A stretch of 64,000 nt of DNA from Nosema muscidifuracis. Its lineage: Eukaryota; Microsporidia; Nosematidae. How positions within the stretch are numbered: the first letter of the stretch is position 1; every line of letters starts with the position of its first letter. The position numbers and the translations under genes are program-made. The notes below the pieces were generated by a model that was not told where the DNA came from, did not search any database, and was given only the letters and a program-made list of their open reading frames with translations. This document shows positions 12,380 through 21,765 of the stretch, in pieces. The stretch is taken from positions 62,001 through 126,000 of the forward strand of contig JAIOKI010000015.1 of NCBI GenBank assembly GCA_028335825.1. The letters run 5' to 3'.

Positions 12380-13400
12380 AATAAATATATGAAATGACGA
12401 ACACGAGAAATGAAAGAGAGACAAGTGAATATTGTGGTCAAGTGACCAAAAATCTATTATTAAAGCAAGTACGGTTGAAGATAAAATAAAAATTGTGGAA
12501 AAAATAAGAAGTTCTATTTTAGATACAATATGTTAAATGTGAGAATATGAAGGACGTGGATGCATTAAGAAAATAATTTCAAGAGAATAAGAAAAAGAAA
12601 ATTGTGATTTAGAATCTTGGTAAGAAATAAAGCATAAAATTGTAATTTATAGCATTGATTATTAGATATTTGATTCGGAAGATGAGTCTAAACAACAAAA
12701 ATAAAAAAGAAACATATTTTGCTTTAAAGCATAAATACTATTGGATAGAAAACAAATAAAAACTTGTGGGGAATGCCAAATATACAACAGAAAAACAAAA
12801 AAGGCATAATAATGATTTATAAGGGTCGAAAAAAATTGCTATTGATGAGAAGATAGGTGAAATGCGTGTTGATAAGTATAAATTATTTTAAAAAAGATTT
12901 ATATTGTAAAAAATTAAAAGACATAAATACTAAAGAAATTATTAAAGGAATTCAAAAATGATTTAGTAATAATAGTCTTTTGAAGTGTTAATAATTTATT
13001 ATGCGAAAGAATTGAAATATAGAATTTAAAATTTAGTGCTTAAATAATAAAATTAATCATAGAAGGGTAAGTATGGATCTCAAGAAAGTAACATTAGATT
13101 CAAAAGGGCAATACGAACAGTAAGAAAAGATTTTTTAAAAAATATGGACATATATCGAGATGGTTATCCCAAAGTAATAAAGAAGTATAATATAAATATA
13201 TTAAAGTCGATTAAATGAACACCATTAGAAGCAATTGTTTAAGAAGAAGTAAAAGGGTGAAAATCACAACAAAAAGAATATGCAAAGATGTTTACTAAAA
13301 GATCGAATGAGAAAATTACAGAGGTACAGCAAATAAGAGTATATAAAAAGAAAACCTAAGAAATGAACAGAAAAGTGAGGGTGTAGAATTTGTTTATATA
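12380..13400 (+). mobile_element. Fossil with retroviral-type integrase
   Basis: A zinc-binding remnant (CGECQIYNRKTKK, about 12765-12805) is followed by weak core sequence and then by RAIRTVRKDFLKNMD and KYNINILKSIK with TPLEAI after it (about 13110-13240), the usual end of an integrase core. The family is probably Ty3-like, though another integrase-bearing element cannot be excluded. It is decayed with many breaks. Confidence 0.5.
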
Positions 13401-13800
13401 AGAAAAAAAATTAGAGAAATGTGTTAGAGACTCAGTTTTAACGAGAATGAACGATGCAAAAATAATTGATAAAAGACATTAATGATTCAACAGGTAAGTA
13501 CATTGAGATTAAAGTCTTTAGTGGAAGATTATACACTATATAAATAAATGCATAACATATAGTAATAAACAGGATGTAAAGATAAAATATAATAAAAAGA
13601 CGAAAGAACTAATTATAATATAAATGAATGTAACAAATATAAAGCAGGTCGAGTTATAAAAAAGTAAGAAAGTATGATCTAATAGCAAATGAACTAGGTT
13701 TTATGCACAGATGCAAAACAAAAATAAAAACAATAAAATGCTTGAGGTAACAGACTGAATCTAGACTACGTTGAACCTATTGCTCTTAAGAAAACTCCAA
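13400..13800 (+). mobile_element. Decayed LINE tail with endonuclease remnant
   Basis: About 13555-13720 reads NKQDVKIKYNKKTKELII followed by MNVTNIKQ and NELGFMHRCKT. This aligns with NKPDILVFDKKKKEILIV, VGITNQDR and NELGLIHKSRT of the nearby intact LINE. Only the C-terminal part is present, with several breaks. It lies a few hundred bases upstream of the young LINE copy, in the same orientation. Confidence 0.65.
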
Positions 13801-14158
13801 AGAGAGTATTAATAAAATAAAGATACGAAAGACAAAATAATATCTTTCTAATAATCAACATGGTTTAATAAAATATTAGTCTAATATTTTTAACGAAATA
13901 AAATGTAAGTAATTAACAAAAATATTATTTATGTCGTTTAAGTTTTGCATATGAAAATCCAGAAGTAAAAATAATGATTCATTACCTTTAACTTAATATT
14001 TAAATGTCTTCTCAGATACTTTAGATATAATTATGTAGTATTAAATTACAACAGATTTTGATAAAGTTAATACATATTAAATATGCATCAAAAACATTTG
14101 AAAAAAATATATGAAGTATTCTAATTACTTTGGTTTATTTAATAAATTTAAAATTAAT

Positions 14159-14175
14159 ATTATTTGATCATTACT
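14159..14175 (+). repeat. LINE target-site duplication, left copy
   Basis: ATTATTTGATCATTACT, identical over 17 bases to 17687-17703. The flanking bases differ on both sides, which fixes the element ends at 14176 and 17686. Confidence 0.9.
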
Positions 14176-14178
14176 AAA

Positions 14179-16923
14179 ATGAGGGTAAAGAAAGAGCAGG
14201 AAGAAAAAGTTGAAACTGAAAACAAACAAACTTCTGGAGCTAAAGAAAGCCAAAAAATAGCAGAAAAGAACGAGCAGGGGCCAGAACACACTAGTGTGCC
14301 CACTCACCTCACTTCTTTGTCTCTGGCAGCAGTACTTGGGAGTACCGAAGCTAGTGAAGAAGAGTGGCCTCAAATGGTGTTTCTATCAGTCATTAGTAGA
14401 TTTGGTAGAATGCCGAGAGGAGGGTGGAAGCAAGCCACTGAGTTCTTCTGTGGAAAATTTGGCTCTAACATGAGTCCACTAGAATTCAAAGGCAAGGCAA
14501 AGAAAGCGCTCATTAATATTAATGGGAGACAGATGTCAGCCAGAGAACTCAAGGTGGACCCTACCAAAAGAAGAAAGACCGAAGCCGACTCGAAAGAAGG
14601 GATTAGTCTCTTCGAAACCGAGGTCTTCCTAAAAGCACGGAGAGTCTTTATAGAAAAATTCAATTTTCTAAAGGACCAAAGTGTGGACCAGGTAGAAAGA
14701 ACGAGGAAGATTTCTTCCTTGAAGGTCGATCTGTTGAAACTTGATGCCACAGTCAAGGCGGTAGAGAACCATGTTAAATTACACCCCCCTCATGATATGT
14801 CTGAGATGGCAAGGATACTGCAAGCTGCGCAGATCTGCTATCAGGAGATGACCAAAAAGGAATCTAAGCCTTCTGTTTGGAAAGAGAGCATCTTAGAAAA
14901 GATTGCTGATATTGAAGACAAGGTTAAGCTCCTCGAAAAGGTCAGGGCATTTGATAAGCTTTCAAATGAGGAAAAGCGCAAAGCTAAGAAGATCATGCGA
15001 GAACTAAACATGCTAGCATGTTTAAAGCAAGATACTTCTGAAGCTATTGCAATCTTCAACGAGAGAAAAGCGATATACTCAAGAAAAATGGAAGTCGCAG
15101 ACCGACGCAGAGAGTATAGACGCGAAAATCAAAACTTTGAGCTCTATAGATGCAACTTCTATAGAAACCTTGGAGGTGCCAAAGAGGTCGCTCATAATGT
15201 GAGTAAAGATGATATTTGCTCTTTCTGGTCTACTATGTGGAATAAGAAAGAACAACCCAATAACTGCAATAGTTTTGGGGAATATCTCTTAGAGTACCTG
15301 CCTGATGATCAAGAGCAGATCACTTTTCCAACCTTTGAAGAGTTTGTGGATATTGTTAAATATCTGCCAAACTGGAAGGCTGCAGGATGTGATGGGATCT
15401 TTAACTTCTTCATTAAGAAGTGTGAAGCTCTACATTCTTTCCTCTACAATATTGTTAAGGAAATATGCCTGGATGGGAAAGAACCCGAAGCTTGGTTCTA
15501 TAAGGGAATTACTTACCTACTACCCAAAGGTAACCCAACAAATGGTAGTGAATTCAGGCCAATAACCTGTATGTCAAACCTCTATAAATTGACGACGAAG
15601 TGTACCACTAAAGTGATGCAATTAATTGTTGAAAGTAGAGGACTACTAGCAGAGAACCAGTTAGGGACAGTTAGACAAGTGCAGGGAGCCAAGGAGCATG
15701 GAAACAAGCTAAAGACCATGTGGATAGATGTTAAAAAGGCCTACGACTCTGTAGATCACGAATATCTATTAGCATGTATTAGCAAGTTAAATCTTCCTCA
15801 ATGGATCGGAACATTCCTAGAAGCTACAGTTAAAAAGTGGCACATTGAGATAAAGTCAAAATCAGAAACAATAATGACTAAGAAGATCGAAAGGGGCATA
15901 TTACAAGGAGACTCCTTGTCACCCCTTTTGTTTGTACTATGTATGGACCCGCTGAGCAGGAAACTGAATTCAACATTTCCAAAAGTAGGAATACTTACTC
16001 ACGATAGTGTGTTCGTAACAAACCATCTTCTGTTTATTGATGATCTTAAGCTCCTTGCAGAGACCGAAGTTGTTCTTAAATTAATGAACGAGGAAACCAA
16101 AAAGTTTTTCTCGGCTGTAGGTTTAGAGATGAACAAAAGTAAGTCTGCAACTAACTGTGTAGAATGTAGCGATGATGCAGTTGTGCTGGAGGGTCACCAA
16201 GGATATAAATACCTTGGAATTACAGAGGATCCCTCTAGTACTGTCAAAAGAGAGACTTTTGAAAAAGTAAGAAGTGAGATCTTACAAAGGGTAGAGAAGC
16301 TGTGCAAAACTAAATTAAATGGCAAGAATATGATTCGAGCTATTAATGAGCATGCAATATCAGTGATAAACTACCATGTTGGCCTTCTAAAACTAGAACC
16401 AGCAGATTTTAAAAGTCTTGATTTTGATATCCGACAGGTACTAATTAAGTACCAAATCCATCTACAGCCAGCCTGTAAGGAAAGATTATACCTCCCTAGA
16501 TCTGAAATGGGGAGAGGACTCATAAGTATTGAAGATAGAAGTGAGAATATGCTTCTATCTATCTACAAGTCACTGGATGAATCTAGAAATAGTTCACATA
16601 GACGAGCAGCAATACTAAAAGTAGAAGAAGAGACCAAGTCTCATCTCTTTACTATCAGGGAGTACCTCAAAGCAAGGTATAACTTTGTAGGGGAGATAAC
16701 CCATAAGATGCTAAGAGAAGCCCAAAGAACGGCGCTTTACAACGAAATAGGTAAAAGAACCAACCATGGAAAGTTGTTTAAAGCTAAAGGGAATGAATTA
16801 GTGAGCATCAGGGACTCCTCTACCTGGCTGGTAAAAGGGAACAACCAGGCTAGATCCGAGGCAATTTATTGCTTCCTGCAGGATAGAAATATATTCTGTG
16901 GATCATCTGGCTACCAAATGTGA
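14179..16923 (+). CDS. LINE reverse transcriptase polyprotein (lacks endonuclease)
   Basis: 914 residues from the ATG at 14179. A TTG 15 bases upstream lies in the target duplication, not in the element, and is rejected as start. Residues 1-40 are Lys/Glu rich; residues about 150-330 are helical and highly charged. The reverse transcriptase runs from about 395 to 660. Its start carries WKAAGCDGI (about 399); motif A is WIDVKKAYDSVDH (from 515, Asp517), motif B is GILQGDSLSPLLF (from 573), motif C is FIDD (619-622), and GLEMNKSKS follows. A thumb-like region follows to about 905. The frame then ends shortly after NIFCG, where the related relics suggest that a zinc knuckle should begin; the remainder lies in another frame. 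No separate RNA-binding zinc finger is seen at the N terminus. Confidence 0.93.
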   Translation: MRVKKEQEEKVETENKQTSGAKESQKIAEKNEQGPEHTSVPTHLTSLSLAAVLGSTEASEEEWPQMVFLSVISRFGRMPRGGWKQATEFFCGKFGSNMSPLEFKGKAKKALININGRQMSARELKVDPTKRRKTEADSKEGISLFETEVFLKARRVFIEKFNFLKDQSVDQVERTRKISSLKVDLLKLDATVKAVENHVKLHPPHDMSEMARILQAAQICYQEMTKKESKPSVWKESILEKIADIEDKVKLLEKVRAFDKLSNEEKRKAKKIMRELNMLACLKQDTSEAIAIFNERKAIYSRKMEVADRRREYRRENQNFELYRCNFYRNLGGAKEVAHNVSKDDICSFWSTMWNKKEQPNNCNSFGEYLLEYLPDDQEQITFPTFEEFVDIVKYLPNWKAAGCDGIFNFFIKKCEALHSFLYNIVKEICLDGKEPEAWFYKGITYLLPKGNPTNGSEFRPITCMSNLYKLTTKCTTKVMQLIVESRGLLAENQLGTVRQVQGAKEHGNKLKTMWIDVKKAYDSVDHEYLLACISKLNLPQWIGTFLEATVKKWHIEIKSKSETIMTKKIERGILQGDSLSPLLFVLCMDPLSRKLNSTFPKVGILTHDSVFVTNHLLFIDDLKLLAETEVVLKLMNEETKKFFSAVGLEMNKSKSATNCVECSDDAVVLEGHQGYKYLGITEDPSSTVKRETFEKVRSEILQRVEKLCKTKLNGKNMIRAINEHAISVINYHVGLLKLEPADFKSLDFDIRQVLIKYQIHLQPACKERLYLPRSEMGRGLISIEDRSENMLLSIYKSLDESRNSSHRRAAILKVEEETKSHLFTIREYLKARYNFVGEITHKMLREAQRTALYNEIGKRTNHGKLFKAKGNELVSIRDSSTWLVKGNNQARSEAIYCFLQDRNIFCGSSGYQM

Positions 16924-17644
16924 TCGAATGTTGGGTTTTGATTATATGAAGCGACACAACGAGGTAGTTAGATGTATTCATCTCTTACTATGCAAGAAAT
17001 ATGGCTTTAAGAAGACTAATAAGATACGTGGCCACTCAGTACAAGAAATAATTGAGAATGAAAGATCTGAGATACGAGTGGACACAAGAGTATCAACTAA
17101 TATTAAAGTTAGCCATAATAAGCCTGATATTCTTGTATTTGACAAGAAGAAGAAAGAGATATTAATAGTGGAAGTTGGTATTACCAACCAGGATCGACTT
17201 ACAATAGTTGAGAATGAGAAACTTAGAAAATACGATCTTCTTGCAAATGAATTGGGATTAATTCATAAATCTCGAACATGAATAGTTCCTTATGTCATGA
17301 CATGGGACGGAGTGGTAACCAAATACCACCAGAAGTATATCAGGGAGCTGGAAATCCTACCCTTCCTAGAAGCATACATCCAGTCTATTGTACTGAAGAA
17401 GACCTTAGAGTCTATCTCTTTGGATCGAAGACGAGGATATGACCAGGAAGATGCAGGAGAGGAAGAAGTGGTTAGAGCCGTAAGTGCACTAGCTGGGAAG
17501 GCAACTGCTGAAGACAGGAAAGTAACAGGGGACGAGCCAAAAGTAATAATTGAGCTTTTGAGCGGTAAGAATACCACAGTAAACAAGAACTGTGAAGGGC
17601 TAGACCTGCCAAATGATATCAACCTGACTATTGAACGATTCTGA
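16898..17644 (+). pseudogene. LINE C-terminal zinc knuckle and restriction-like endonuclease, interrupted
   Basis: In a different frame from the reverse transcriptase, this section begins DHLATKC (second half of a CCHC-type knuckle) and runs into YMKRHNEVVRCIHLLL. The endonuclease signature follows: VDTRVST, then NKPDILVFDKKKKEIL and VEVGIT, matching the PD...(D/E)xK arrangement of R2/R4-type elements. A TGA at 17279-17281 stands where a Trp codon (TGG) is likely, because the same frame continues as IVPYVMTWDGVVTKYHQKY to the stop at 17642-17644. The last 60 residues are acidic. The frameshift removes the first Cys of the knuckle from clear view. Confidence 0.85.
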
Positions 17645-17686
17645 GTAGAAACAAATAACTCATTAAATTTTTTTTTAAAATAAAAG

Positions 17687-17703
17687 ATTATTTGATCATT
17701 ACT
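17687..17703 (+). repeat. LINE target-site duplication, right copy
   Basis: ATTATTTGATCATTACT, a perfect match to 14159-14175. No mismatch between the copies implies a recent insertion. Confidence 0.9.
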
Positions 17704-18020
17704 TCATAAATATGATTTTCATATAGAAAAATACCCAAATTTGTAATTATTACTCAAAGATCACAAAAACATTCTTTCATTAAATTTATTATATGATCGT
17801 CTATTTTAAACAACTCTCATTCATATATTTAATATGTTTTTCTACGTTGAGTTATATCTCTTTAGAAATTTTTTTACCATTCATTTTAGTATTTTCAGAA
17901 TTACTGAAACTATATAGTAATATGAAAAATCAACTATTAAATAATGGTGATTATGTATGCTTTGATTTAAATGATCATTATAAAATCAAATCGATCAAAA
18001 GTAGTAATAGAGATTGTTTA

Positions 18021-18082
18021 TCAAGTATTTAAATATTTTATAAATAAACCCCTAAGTTATGTTAAATCCGTATTTGAACAAC
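18021..18082 (+). repeat. 62-bp direct repeat, copy 1
   Basis: TCAAGTATTTAAATATTTTA to TATTTGAACAAC. It matches 18485-18546 with only a few mismatches. The pair encloses a capsid-like fossil, so a local tandem duplication of fossil sequence is likelier than a pair of LTRs. Confidence 0.8.
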
Positions 18083-18484
18083 GTGGTGAAGAATATTGAA
18101 AGAATTTAATTACAAAAAATAATATATTTCAAGAAATAAATAAGCTTGAGATATTCAGATGGTTCAAAACAATGGATGATCTTGACAAAATTGAATATAT
18201 CTTAAGTAAAGCCAGTTATGAGATAACAGATTGGCACAAAGGTATCATGGAGATTTGCAGAAAACCTGCATTAACATACGAGAAGTTGAAATTGCTCCTT
18301 ACTAAAGAATTTGGAAAAGATGAGTTAGACATTATTGATGTGAACAGGTTGTTCTAAAAGAAAGAGCAGAAGAAGGTTTTAGATTATATTATAAAAGTAG
18401 GAAACAAGATCATTAAGCGACATGCTTCTCAACTAAAAAAAATAGTGGATGACGGGGACTTTATTTAAAACGGAGGAATGTTGA
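18083..18484 (+). mobile_element. Fossil capsid-like (gag) fragment of an LTR element
   Basis: A partly open frame reads TMDDLDKIEYILSKAS, then TYEKLKLLLTKEFGKD, then DYIIKVGNKIIKRH. The pattern (aromatic-rich helix, a YxxLKxxLxxxFG helix, then a DYIxxV helix) is that of Ty3-like capsid proteins. It is a short broken fragment enclosed by 62-bp direct repeats. Confidence 0.5.
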
Positions 18485-18546
18485 TCAAGTATTTAAATAG
18501 TTTATAAATAAACACCGAAGTTATGTTAAATCCGTATTTGAACAAC
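18485..18546 (+). repeat. 62-bp direct repeat, copy 2
   Basis: Matches 18021-18082. Shared 3' half: GTTATGTTAAATCCGTATTT then GAACAAC. Confidence 0.8.
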
Positions 18547-21500
18547 AGTGATAATTCCTACCTTAATTTATGATAAATAAATACCATAAATAAGAAATTG
18601 TGATTAAGGTAAAAAAAAATTCGAAATGTATATCTATAATTGTAATTTATATTTAGTCGTAAAATATACGTTTGATAAAATAACAAAATATATAGATTTA
18701 TTTGGAGAAAAAAATGTGTTGTATTTTACTACATTGATATGGTATCTTTTAACCTAAATGAATATTTTCGATATTATTATATCAAGAATAATATTGTTTC
18801 AGAAGAAGATGCAGATGCATTTTTAAAATTTGTCAAGAAATTAGATTTTTAAACATATGAAAAGACATAATTTTAACTTTATTAATACTGCTACCATAGA
18901 CTTTATTAACAAAAGTGAGTCTATGAATATGCAAAGTATTTTGTTGACAAGAAACGTCGATCTATAAATAGATAGCAACATATGATTTGAAATTCCATAT
19001 GTTTCTACGCCGATAAAGATCTGTTGTTATTTGATGGAAATTCCGAAATTGTTTGATTTAGAATTATAAATTGGAATAGGTAAAAAATTTTACTCGAAAT
19101 AACTAAAATATTATTCCGAGCTTTGTTTTTTACAATGTATGGTGCTGCTTTCGAAACTGCTAGGAGTATAAAAATTCACCCTATATATCATGTGTTTCAA
19201 TACAATGATTTCTATTGTTGTCAATATTTATTGATTCGTCTTTTTAATTTATGCCACCCTCTTTAGGGGTTCAATTTTTTCAACTTATTTCCAATATGCA
19301 TTTAATAACGTAATTTCTTATTTATTAACATTTTACGAATCTCTGTGAAGTAAAGTTTTATAGTCATATATTCATTTTACTTTAGCTAAGTTGAATATTA
19401 CACTATCATTCTTTCGTATTACTTAGTCGTAAGACAAGTGTTGAATTATGCACCTAAAAAATGTACTAAAGATATTTAACTATATATAATGATATTAAAA
19501 TTCATTAATAATTTAGGAATAAATTTGATTTTATTTGACTTTCATGACTCTATTTAACATAATTCCAGATGAAAATTATAAAAAATAAAACATTTAATAA
19601 ACTTTGGCAATAATTACCAAGTCTCAATTTATAGATTTTTTGAAAGATCGAAGAAGCAAGATAATATTATTAATATTAAAGAAATTACTAATCAGATAAA
19701 TTCTGATTTCATGTATATTAGATTCTAGTAATAAAATATACAACTATAAATTTTCTAATATGTCGCCTTGTCAGAATGATGATTTATCATTCTTCAAAGA
19801 TTTCAATCATATTATAATTTTTTTTGGGAAAGAATGAATTTATCAGGTAATATTAAATTATCAAATAATTGATAATTTAATATTGTTTTTGATAAGTTTA
19901 CTATAATATAATGTATTGCCTAAGAATACGGGCATTGATGAGATAAAACTCGAGCACAGTTTAAAATAAAGAAAAATTGTTATCAGGATATGCCGTGATG
20001 TCCCACAATATTGGTGGTAGCAGATGATTTCATTACCATAAATGTTTAAAAATAACATTAATTATTTTCTTCCTCTATTTGGCTAAAGTTCTTATATATT
20101 TTGATAAAAATATAACTTCATCATAGAAATATCTTTATTTATTTGTTTAACCATTTTAAATTATTTGTACCTAAAAAAGACTTTAAAAACTATTTCTATT
20201 TATATTCTGGTGTAGTTATGTGTATATATACATAACATTTCTATATCTAATCTTCTTGTTTTGAGTGAATGCTGGTGATTAGGATGTGTTGGATTAATTC
20301 TGTTTTTTATTATTTTTAGGGGTACATTTTTTTTTATTTATAAACATTACCCATAATTAGATGTCTGACCAATATCTTGATAAATTTATAAAAACAAACA
20401 ATTAAGAAATATATTGATAAAAATCAAAGTATTAATACAATAATATTATCACATAACACTTTTACTATTTATCAAAATATAATCTAGATTATTCTAAGGA
20501 ATGTTTCTGTTTGTTAAATTGATAACTAATAAATTAATAATTAAATATAATTTGATCTTGAGAAATATTTTCTTTCAAAAATTCATGATGAAATATTAGT
20601 GAATAAAGATGAATAATAAATTATTGTAGATGCCGTCCCATCATTCAACAAAAGAAAGTGGTTTCGTTTAGATGATAATCCATTTAAATTTTTTTATATC
20701 TTTCCCAGTTTGAATTAAATAGTTTCAAAGTTGAAAAATTAATACAACATTAATGTTTTATTTTAAACTATATATAAACTTCTAATTTTATATTGTCAAT
20801 AATGCTGTTGATTGATTTGCTTTCTTCCTGCATGGGGTAAAATAATAAAATATTTTAAATATTTTTCAACAATAATAATAGGGTACTCGACATATATAAA
20901 TAGTAAATTTTTGAAAAACCAACAAATTAAATAGCTCAAAAAATTATTCAAGTATATAAAATAATTTGGGTTCTGTTTTTTACTGAAAAATATAAATTAG
21001 TGCAATTTTTTTTATTTTTGATAAATATTTTACAAACCTATTTAATATCAAATCAGCTAGAGGTATAAATAATAATCAATAAATAGTTAATGACTATTAA
21101 GTAATTATATAGCAAGCCAATGAATTTTTCTTTTTCATAATCACTTCGAATATGATATTCATACTTATAAGATATTCTTTCATAAAATTAGGTCTGAATA
21201 TACATTCAAATTTATGCTTATATAAGTGGTCTCAATCGTTTTATACACTATATTATTGATAACCTATGCTAGTCGATTCTTTGCTCATACTAGAAGATAT
21301 TTTTTAGTATAATCCAATTTATAATACCATACTAAGTTATGAGTTTGAAATCTCAAATATCAATATCTTTATTTTAATATTGAACATGATGTAATATAGG
21401 AACGTCTTCATATTAAGAAAAGACTAAGCGCTACTATTACTTCTATTTCGGGTCATCTTGATAAAGTCATTGTTTGGAGAAATTTCATCATTTCAAAACT

Positions 21501-21765
21501 CTTAGAATTCTTATTGCAAATGAAATTTCATATCTTGGCAACTTATATTTTTATAATGATTTAAATACTTTATCTCTCTCATATTCTTTTTTTTTGCAAA
21601 TTAATGAGTCATTTTACAAAAAATAAATGACAAAAAAGTTTTATATGGTCAAATTTCAAAATTTATTCGGTTCTTCTTTTCATTACATACAAGGAATCTC
21701 TCGGCTTGAAAAACCTTTTTCTGATCCAATTTCTCTATTCCTTGATCCAAGTGCTCTTAGGAAAA
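18547..21765. other. Long A+T-rich stretch without recognised gene
   Basis: Only short frames with low-complexity Phe/Ile/Asn/Lys composition are present. No relic could be assigned to a family. A weak, interrupted frame lies at 18740-18870. Confidence 0.5.

Larger units (their letters stand above)
14176..17686 (+). mobile_element. Nearly complete R4/Dong-type LINE with endonuclease
   Basis: A 3.5 kb non-LTR retrotransposon bounded by a perfect 17-bp target-site duplication. It encodes, in order, a charged N-terminal region, a reverse transcriptase, and a C-terminal HxC zinc-knuckle half followed by a restriction-like (PD-D/E-xK) endonuclease. This is the layout of the R2/R4/Dong/CRE group that cuts its target with a C-terminal endonuclease. 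G+C content is visibly about double that of the flanks. The 5' leader is only three bases and the 3' tail (17645-17686) is a T- and A-rich stretch without a clean poly-A. One frameshift near 16890-16905 and one TGA at 17279-17281 interrupt it, so this copy should be inactive unless another copy supplies the endonuclease. At least seven dead relatives occur in this window. Confidence 0.92.

Noticed and set aside
14164-14178. Extending the LINE protein to a TTG start at 14164
   Set aside because: Those five codons lie in the target-site duplication, so they belong to the host site; the ATG at 14179 is the first codon inside the element.
14125-17622. Antisense frames across the LINE
   Set aside because: They are shadows of the plus-strand reverse transcriptase and endonuclease; no start context or family match.
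18021-18546. 62-bp direct repeats as LTRs of a small element
   Set aside because: They are too short, lack clear TG...CA ends, and appear to include fossil coding sequence, so local duplication fits better.
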